Positions 15,980 to 20,862 of a DNA stretch of 20,862 nucleotides are shown one piece after another. Source of the DNA: Rhodobacterales bacterium UBA7416 (GTDB lineage: Bacteria > Pseudomonadota > Alphaproteobacteria > Rhodobacterales > Rhodobacteraceae); NCBI GenBank assembly GCA_002469545.1, contig DKMK01000011.1:1-20862 (forward strand), in the 5' to 3' direction. Position 1 is the stretch's first letter. Each line of letters begins with the position of its first letter. The notes under the pieces are model-generated. The model ran no database searches. It was given only the letters and a program-made list of their open reading frames with translations, and was not told the DNA's origin. The position numbers and the translations under genes are program-made.

Positions 15980-17351
15980 AGCGCGCCTCGATCACAGCCA
16001 ACATAGCGCGCGCAGATTGACAGGCACCGCCCAGCGTTCGCGCAGGCTTTGCACTTGGGCACCAGCCATATAAATCCAAGTGCACAAAACTGGCTGCGTC
16101 ATCAACAAAACGACGCAGGAATAACGCCGCTGTGATGGCACCGCCAAACCCACCTTTGGGTGCGTTGTCCAAATCAGCCACATCAGGTTCGATATCCGCT
16201 TCATATGGTTCCCAAAATGGCAGTCGCCACAATGGATCAGCTTGCGCGGTGGATGCATGATCAATTTGTGCGGCCAATCCTTCGTCATCTGTAAAAAACG
16301 GTGGTACATCTGGGCCCAATGCAACACGGGCGGCACCGGTCAGCGTCGCATTACAGATCAACAAATCTGGCTTCTCTTCGTCAGCAAATGCCAATGCGTC
16401 CGCCAAAACCAAACGACCCTCCGCGTCGGTGTTGTTAATCTCGACGGTCATACCTTTGCGACTGGTCAACACATCTTGCGGGCGATACGCCCCTGCTGAG
16501 ATTGAATTCTCAACCGCCGGCACCAAAACCCGCAACCGCACGCTCAACCCCAACGACATGATCATATGCGCCAAACCCAGAACCGTTGCCGATCCGCCCA
16601 TGTCTTTCTTCATCAATCCCATGGAACTTGCAGGTTTGATATTTAGACCACCAGTATCGAAACACACACCCTTACCGACCAACGTTACCAACGGATCGTT
16701 TTTGTTGCCCCACCGCATATCCAATAAACGCGGCACTTGATCCGATGCGCGACCAACAGCGTGGATCATAGGAAAGTTATGTTTTAAAAGCGCATCGCCC
16801 TTAATCACCTTAACCTTCGCATCATGCGATTTGGCCAAGTTGCGAAATTCAACTTCTAGCGCATCTGGACCCATATCATTTGTGGGCGTATTGATTAAAT
16901 CACGCGTCAGGAAATCACCCTCTGCCTCCGTCAATATACGCCTTGCATCCACATCTTTGCTCGCCTTCAATCGCGCAACCGCGCCCACTTTTACCTTATA
17001 ACGGTCGAATGCATAGCCGGCCAAAAGCCACGCCAAATGCGCCTGATCCAACGCGGAACCACGCAGTCCAGAAACGATTTCGTAATTTCCTTTCGGCAAT
17101 TTCGCCGCAATCGTGCCCATTTGCAAACGCCCACGTGCACGCGCATCCGCATTACCCCAACCTGCCAATACAGCAACGGGTGCGCCCGTTTCATCTGGAA
17201 CAATCAGCACTTGCCCCAGCGTGGCAGTAAACCCATTGGACTTAACCCACAATGCGATATCTAACTTGGCAACAAGTGCAGCTAACCGATCAGATTCAAC
17301 AACATGTACTGGTATGGCTTTGGATGATTTTGAGGCAAATTTAGGTGTCAT
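15972..17351 (-). CDS. Leucyl aminopeptidase family protein (M17)
   Basis: The 459-residue metallopeptidase has the M17 C-terminal catalytic domain. Visible motifs are VGKGVCFDTGGLNIKP (metal-binding lysine and aspartate), MKKDMGG, and NTDAEGRL (N307 to L314, with D309 and E311 as metal ligands and R313 as the bicarbonate-binding arginine). The N-terminal 170 residues are the variable domain. It should remove N-terminal residues from peptides or dipeptides in the cytoplasm with two divalent metals. I prefer ATG 17351 because GGAG (17359-17362) lies seven bases upstream. ATG 17372 is also possible and would add seven residues. It sits between the HPt-like gene and the NlpC/P60 gene on the same strand. 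Confidence 0.9.
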   Translation of the reverse strand: MTPKFASKSSKAIPVHVVESDRLAALVAKLDIALWVKSNGFTATLGQVLIVPDETGAPVAVLAGWGNADARARGRLQMGTIAAKLPKGNYEIVSGLRGSALDQAHLAWLLAGYAFDRYKVKVGAVARLKASKDVDARRILTEAEGDFLTRDLINTPTNDMGPDALEVEFRNLAKSHDAKVKVIKGDALLKHNFPMIHAVGRASDQVPRLLDMRWGNKNDPLVTLVGKGVCFDTGGLNIKPASSMGLMKKDMGGSATVLGLAHMIMSLGLSVRLRVLVPAVENSISAGAYRPQDVLTSRKGMTVEINNTDAEGRLVLADALAFADEEKPDLLICNATLTGAARVALGPDVPPFFTDDEGLAAQIDHASTAQADPLWRLPFWEPYEADIEPDVADLDNAPKGGFGGAITAALFLRRFVDDAASFVHLDLYGWCPSAKPARTLGGACQSARAMLAVIEARYG

Positions 17352-17400
17352 AAGGGGGCTCCAATTCTTCATTAAACCCTATCTTATTTCCTACCCAAGT

Positions 17401-17784
17401 CTATCCCGTAATCTCTGGGAACTGTACTGCCAAAAACAACGACCGCTCTCCTACTCTGATCAATCGCGCTGAAACTGCACCAATCGAAACAATATCCCCA
17501 CGCGCAATACAATCCGCTAAATCCGATGCAACTAATGAAAATTCTGTCAGACCAATTTGTGCAGAAATTGCAACAAGACTGCGCGCAATTCGCTTCACCT
17601 CTTTCATCTCAGCATCATGCAACGCTTTTTGCAACAACCACAATCTATCGGACAATTCAAACACTGCCCGTTCGATCACATTGCGGCATTCATTCATGCC
17701 CAAAGATGCTTGCAACGAATACAACGCTTCCGTCTGAACCGCAGGCGCTTCCAAATGCCGAAGTGGCACAATGTTACTCTTCAT
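17401..17784 (-). CDS. Small helical protein resembling an HPt domain without the phospho-histidine
   Basis: The 127-residue protein is not a family I can name with certainty. From about residue 33 it reads as a helical bundle, and the stretch IARSLVAISAQIGL (66-79) resembles the HxLKG helix of histidine phosphotransfer domains. Arginine 68 sits where the phosphorylated histidine would be, V71 in place of lysine and A72 in place of glycine. A classical phosphotransfer role is therefore unlikely. ATG 17784 is chosen because an AGGG site precedes it and the sequence further upstream (open to 18048) looks non-coding and overlaps the carbonic anhydrase gene. It is the first of three genes on the minus strand, 49 bases before the aminopeptidase. 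Confidence 0.65.
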   Translation of the reverse strand: MKSNIVPLRHLEAPAVQTEALYSLQASLGMNECRNVIERAVFELSDRLWLLQKALHDAEMKEVKRIARSLVAISAQIGLTEFSLVASDLADCIARGDIVSIGAVSARLIRVGERSLFLAVQFPEITG

Positions 17785-17918
17785 AATTTTACCCTCGCTC
17801 AAAGATGTAACATTCCTAGCTAAAGGTGCTGAACAGAAGGTAATGATCACACAGACAAGGGGTTGAATTTTGTGTGTAAATTTAGCAAAACTGTCGAAAC
17901 CAAAAAAGGCGCTTAACA

Positions 17919-18575
17919 ATGATGTCACCTGCGAAACCGTTACCGTCCAGCCTTGCCAGTCGCTACCACGGATGGAAAGCAACCAGTTTTCAAGAAAACA
18001 AAGCATGGTACGCACGCCTGGCCCAAGGTGGTCAACACCCACGCACAATGATCATTTCATGTTGCGACAGCCGTGTGCACGCGACATCAATTTTTGGCGC
18101 AGACACAGGTGATTTTTTCATACACCGCAACATCGCAAACTTGGTTCCGCCTTACGCACCTAACGAAGATTATCACGGGACATCGGCCGCCGTTGAATAT
18201 GCAATTACGGCCCTTGGGGTAACAAATTTGATTGTTATGGGGCACTCACTTTGTGGCGGCGTGCAGGGCTGTCACGATATGTGTTCCGGCAAAGCACCTG
18301 CCTTAGAAGAGGCCACCAGTTTTGTTGGTCGTTGGATGGATATTTTGCGTCCAACTTATGACAAAGTATCCAAAGAGGGCGGCAGCGATAAAGAACAAGT
18401 TTCACGCATGGAACGCGAAGGCATTTTGGCATCAATTGAAAACTTGATGACATTCCCCTTCATCTCGGAACGAGTCGAATCCGAGGAACTCGCCTTGCAT
18501 GCTGTAATTTTAGATATCAGCGACGGCACATTGGAACAATATGAACCCGCCGCTGAAAAATTCATCGCAATTTAA
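17919..18575 (+). CDS. Beta-class carbonic anhydrase
   Basis: The 218-residue enzyme interconverts carbon dioxide and bicarbonate in the cytoplasm. The zinc ligands of beta carbonic anhydrases are visible: C49 in SCCDSRV, H109 and C112 in MGHSLCGG, together with the D50-R52 dyad. The surrounding sequence (DFFIHRNIANLVPPY, then GTSAAVEYAITALGV) is typical. ATG 17919 is used, with an AAAAGGCG sequence upstream; ATG 17922 would work as well. It is divergent from the HPt-like gene across 134 bases and convergent with the cytochrome gene, only four bases apart. Bicarbonate supply for carboxylases is the usual role. No sign of carboxysome genes is present. Confidence 0.95.
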   Translation: MMSPAKPLPSSLASRYHGWKATSFQENKAWYARLAQGGQHPRTMIISCCDSRVHATSIFGADTGDFFIHRNIANLVPPYAPNEDYHGTSAAVEYAITALGVTNLIVMGHSLCGGVQGCHDMCSGKAPALEEATSFVGRWMDILRPTYDKVSKEGGSDKEQVSRMEREGILASIENLMTFPFISERVESEELALHAVILDISDGTLEQYEPAAEKFIAI

Positions 18576-18576
18576 G

Positions 18577-18594
18577 CGCTTAATTTTTTAAGCG
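18577..18594. repeat. Inverted repeat at the 3' ends of the carbonic anhydrase and cytochrome genes
   Basis: CGCTTAA and TTAAGCG form a perfect 7-base stem with a TTTT loop, covering the cytochrome stop codon. It partly overlaps a 12-base palindrome, TTAAGCGCTTAA, at 18572-18583. The stem is AT-rich and no clean T-tract follows on either strand, so it is at most a weak two-way terminator. Confidence 0.4.
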
Positions 18595-18933
18595 ATAATC
18601 TGCGTGACAGGCTTTGCAGCTGCCAAATACTGATTTGTCGGCCGCGCCAGATTTCGTCACCAGATCATTCATCAAAGAATTGAACGCATCCATGTTCGCC
18701 CAAATCTCTGGGCGGGCTTCGGTTGGCGCGAATCCATCTTCTGTTGTGTCCACTTTAAACGCCTCTTGTGCCACCAAGGCGGCTGTATTCATCGCTGCGA
18801 AATCACCGGCTTTTGCGGCTGCGCCCACTGCTTTCATCGCAGCTTGGCGTGCCAAAATGCTTTCGTCGCCATTGGCAAATGCGACTGTCGCCATTGTGCC
18901 GATCAAAGCGGCACTGATAATCAAACGTTTCAT
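18580..18933 (-). CDS. Cytochrome c' (class II c-type cytochrome), short form
   Basis: The 117-residue precursor has a signal peptide ending VAFA-NGD (cleavage after A20) and a C-terminal haem motif CKACH (C106, C109, H110), as in class II cytochromes. R29 and M33 in ARQAAMKAVG match the start of helix one. The mature protein of about 97 residues is shorter than the usual 125 or so, mainly in the loops between helices. It is periplasmic and may bind nitric oxide or carry electrons; the axial side cannot be judged. A GGAG ribosome-binding site lies just upstream of ATG 18933. It converges with the carbonic anhydrase gene and lies downstream of the DUF4139 gene with a 76-base gap. Confidence 0.88.
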   Translation of the reverse strand: MKRLIISAALIGTMATVAFANGDESILARQAAMKAVGAAAKAGDFAAMNTAALVAQEAFKVDTTEDGFAPTEARPEIWANMDAFNSLMNDLVTKSGAADKSVFGSCKACHADYRLKN

Positions 18934-19009
18934 ATTATTCTCCCTAAATTATAAATCCTAAGTTGCGCAGTGGGCGTGATTTTTCAACCACAACTTTCAC
19001 ACGATTAAG

Positions 19010-20686
19010 TTACTCAACAACAAATCCAGACGGCCAGCTTAGATCATACCCAAACTCTACAACTTGTTCGCCACCCGCGACCATATCCCAGTTCCACGAT
19101 AGAACACCACGTCTCCCGTCAATATCACGTTCTGAAATGGCAGGTTTTGCGTATTCTTTGATAATCAAGTCTTCGGATTCTGAAACTGGCAACCGATCAT
19201 ACAAACGTACAGGCAAGTCATAATCCAACAGGCTGGTTACAGTTGTTTCAAACCGCGATTCCGCGATTTGGGAACTGGACAATAATCCGCGATCGCCATC
19301 CTCGCGTTTGATCACGACATGATCAACCAACAGCCCATCCAAGACTCCTAATTGCAACGGATACTCATCCCCCGCTACAATTTCGCCCATTCTAAATTCA
19401 CCAAAATATTGTCCATCACGATGCAGGCTGGCCAAACTTGGCAGGATACGCCCACCTGTTTCGTTTGTAATGTCTGCATATAAAAACGCTGCCTCCCCGC
19501 GGCTTGAAGCACGGGCATACAGATCAACGCTGATGTCGATTTCTTGTAATGGAACAAACACATTTCCTTCACCAGATTGAATATTCAAAGGTGCGGATAT
19601 TTCAAACACTTGCGTCTGCCCTGCAACAGACATGGTGTTGCCCATTCCAAGTTCAGGCCCCACAGTTAACTCCATCTGAGCTTCCTCTATACTGCTTGAT
19701 ACCATGCTATCAAATTGGATCGTCGTTGGCCTTTGGGCTTTGCCTTTGGCATAACGTTTTTCGGGATCAAACAATCTCTTAATTAATGATTGCGGTAAAT
19801 CCATGCCTGCGTCACGGCTCAAATCTGCTGTCGACAGGGTCACCTTCACGCCGTCCCAATCTTCACCCGTTACCTGACGAACCAATGCTTTTTGTGCGAT
19901 CTGTAGATCGCCTTTATTGCCATCTTGGGACAGCCTCACATCGCTTAGCATCACCCAAGCGACATCGCCGGACAACTGGTGCAGACTGATTTCACCCTTG
20001 AACGGCTGTGCTGCCAACACAGTCAATTTCAAAACCTGTTCGTCGCGCCGTTCTGGAACAATAGCTTGCAGTCGCACACTCGCACGAGCCAATGCTTCCT
20101 TCAGCTCTACACCTCGATCACGCAACCCTCGCAACAAACGCTCCGCTTCTTCGCGCTCAATCACGGCCTTTGCTGTTTGTGTCCCTAATTGACTGGTCAA
20201 GTTTGAAATCAAATTGGGATCAGTCAACTGTTCCAACGACAAGACAGAACTGCCACCACTTGCGAACTGCTTTACAAACGTCAAACGCACCTCAGCCGCT
20301 TGAACAACGGCCTGCTGTGCGCTCTGTCGCTTTTGATGAGCATGCAGTTGCGCACGGGCACTATCGACGTCACGCCTCAATTTTTGGTATTGAGCGGTCT
20401 GCATATAATTCGGATCATGTGCGATTGCAGGTTCAGTACCTACGGCGATCATCCCAAGTCCAGACGCCTTGGGAAAATCAAAATTTTCACCTGTGCCTTC
20501 GCCGTAACTTGCACCAAATATCGTTATGTCATGTTTGCCTGCTGGTAAATCCACAGGTATCGCCCGTGTAATAATGCCACCTTGGGATGTCACCAGAACA
20601 TCACTGACTTTTGATCGCACTGAAAATTCATCGGCCCACGCACCGCTGGCCATCAATCCGACCAAACATCCTAAAATCACACGCAT
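19010..20686 (-). CDS. Secreted DUF4139/DUF4140 (mucoidy inhibitor-like) protein
   Basis: This 558-residue protein begins with a signal peptide (MRVILGCLVGLMASGAWA before DEF), so it should be periplasmic or surface exposed. An N-terminal beta segment (about 20-95) fits DUF4140. A long charged helical stretch (about 98-215), probably coiled coil, follows, and the C-terminal half fits DUF4139 with beta-sandwich character (GEAAFLYADITNETGGRILP, ending VVEFGYDLSWPSG). Related proteins are described as mucoidy inhibitor A-like, but no mechanism is established. A strong GGAGG site (20694-20698) seven bases upstream fixes ATG 20686. It stands alone between the asd terminator and the cytochrome gene. 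Confidence 0.82.
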   Translation of the reverse strand: MRVILGCLVGLMASGAWADEFSVRSKVSDVLVTSQGGIITRAIPVDLPAGKHDITIFGASYGEGTGENFDFPKASGLGMIAVGTEPAIAHDPNYMQTAQYQKLRRDVDSARAQLHAHQKRQSAQQAVVQAAEVRLTFVKQFASGGSSVLSLEQLTDPNLISNLTSQLGTQTAKAVIEREEAERLLRGLRDRGVELKEALARASVRLQAIVPERRDEQVLKLTVLAAQPFKGEISLHQLSGDVAWVMLSDVRLSQDGNKGDLQIAQKALVRQVTGEDWDGVKVTLSTADLSRDAGMDLPQSLIKRLFDPEKRYAKGKAQRPTTIQFDSMVSSSIEEAQMELTVGPELGMGNTMSVAGQTQVFEISAPLNIQSGEGNVFVPLQEIDISVDLYARASSRGEAAFLYADITNETGGRILPSLASLHRDGQYFGEFRMGEIVAGDEYPLQLGVLDGLLVDHVVIKREDGDRGLLSSSQIAESRFETTVTSLLDYDLPVRLYDRLPVSESEDLIIKEYAKPAISERDIDGRRGVLSWNWDMVAGGEQVVEFGYDLSWPSGFVVE

Positions 20687-20696
20687 AAAATATCCT

Positions 20697-20709
20697 CCAA
20701 TATTATTGG
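20697..20709. repeat. Palindrome overlapping the DUF4139 ribosome-binding site
   Basis: CCAAT-ATT-ATTGG is a perfect 5-base inverted repeat with a 3-base spacer. On the minus strand its end merges with the GGAGG ribosome-binding site of the DUF4139 gene. It may be an operator or a small hairpin affecting ribosome access; this is inference. Confidence 0.4.
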
Positions 20710-20723
20710 CATCAAAACATAAA

Positions 20724-20751
20724 AAAATGCCCGCGCAAAGGCGGGCATTTT
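20724..20751 (-). terminator. Rho-independent terminator after asd
   Basis: AAAATGCCCGC (20724-20734) and GCGGGCATTTT (20741-20751) form an 11-base stem with a 6-base loop. On the minus strand it is followed by a run of seven T, so it should end the asd transcript before the DUF4139 gene. It is the only strong terminator in the window. Confidence 0.9.
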
Positions 20752-20784
20752 AGAATGGCGATTTACTGCCAAATTTCAGAGGGC

Positions 20785-20862
20785 TTAGCCTTTTTTCAGA
20801 ACTTCACGTCCCAACAGTTCTGCGATTTGAATTGTGTTCAACGCCGCGCCCTTGCGCAGATT
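20785..20862 (-). CDS. asd: Aspartate-semialdehyde dehydrogenase, C-terminal 25 residues
   Basis: The minus-strand frame from the window edge reads NLRKGAALNTIQIAELLGRE and ends VLKKG before TAA. The NLRKGAALN segment is the conserved C-terminal part of aspartate-semialdehyde dehydrogenase, the branch enzyme for lysine, diaminopimelate, threonine and methionine synthesis. Only the end is present, so start and completeness cannot be judged. The terminator at 20724-20751 follows it. Confidence 0.85.
   Translation of the reverse strand, partial: NLRKGAALNTIQIAELLGREVLKKG

Noticed and set aside
17785..18048. Upstream extension of the HPt-like gene
   Set aside because: It crosses the intergenic region and the carbonic anhydrase start, has cysteine-rich and irregular composition, and a good ribosome-binding site lies before the shorter start at 17784.
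18948..18953. TATAAT on the minus strand just before the cytochrome c' gene
   Set aside because: It would start transcription inside the ribosome-binding site, and no -35 box lies at the right distance.
1..20862. Search for mobile elements, defence genes, CRISPR arrays, tRNAs and rRNAs
   Set aside because: None was seen. Intergenic gaps are too short, and all recognised genes are chromosomal housekeeping or conserved families.

Overview
This window looks like a compact piece of chromosome from an alphaproteobacterium, most likely a marine Rhodobacterales (Roseobacter-group) member with a lower G+C content than is usual for that order. The judgement rests on the recognisable gene families (DUF2794, DUF6165, a CnoX-type thioredoxin-TPR protein with an intact CGPC, a stand-alone LON N-domain protein followed by a Trm112-like protein, HspQ, and an aminotransferase-ftsK-lolA block). 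No database search was run. There is no tRNA, rRNA, IS element, CRISPR array, integrase or phage gene. The longest gap without a gene is about 135 bases.

Layout. Bases 1-1262 hold the C-terminal part of a TPR-associated glycosyltransferase-9-like protein, converging on a DUF6165 gene. Bases 1345-3956 are a plus-strand run: exodeoxyribonuclease III (xth), CnoX-like co-chaperone, LON substrate-binding domain protein and Trm112-like protein. A UbiH-family flavin hydroxylase lies on the minus strand (3953-5179). Bases 5256-11351 are a second plus-strand run: amidase, DapC-like aminotransferase, FtsK translocase and the LolA lipoprotein carrier. A lytic transglycosylase-like lipoprotein and an AEC permease lie on the minus strand (11352-12871). 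They are followed by hspQ (+), a gamma-glutamyltransferase-family enzyme (-) and a DUF2794 gene (+). Bases 15230-17784 are a minus-strand run of three genes: a small HPt-like protein, an M17 leucyl aminopeptidase and an NlpC/P60 peptidase. Then come a beta-carbonic anhydrase (+), a short cytochrome c' (-), a secreted DUF4139 protein (-), a strong terminator and the last 25 codons of aspartate-semialdehyde dehydrogenase (-).

Themes. Many genes concern the cell envelope and peptidoglycan: FtsK, a DapC-like enzyme, Asd, LolA, a lytic transglycosylase lipoprotein, a cytoplasmic NlpC/P60 peptidase coupled to an aminopeptidase, and a GGT-like enzyme. Others concern protein quality control (CnoX, LON domain, HspQ) and redox or respiration (UbiH, cytochrome c'). 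Packing is very tight: three convergent gene pairs share a 4-base stop overlap, and ATGA or 8-base overlaps join co-directional genes.

I do not see a clearly new system such as a defence island, mobile element or biosynthetic cluster. The parts worth a second look are the GT9-like/DUF6165 pair, the HPt-like protein that lacks the phospho-histidine, the possible murein-peptide salvage pair, the LON-domain/Trm112 coupling, and a few local DNA structures (lolA start region, palindromes at 10673 and 20697, hairpin at 18577).
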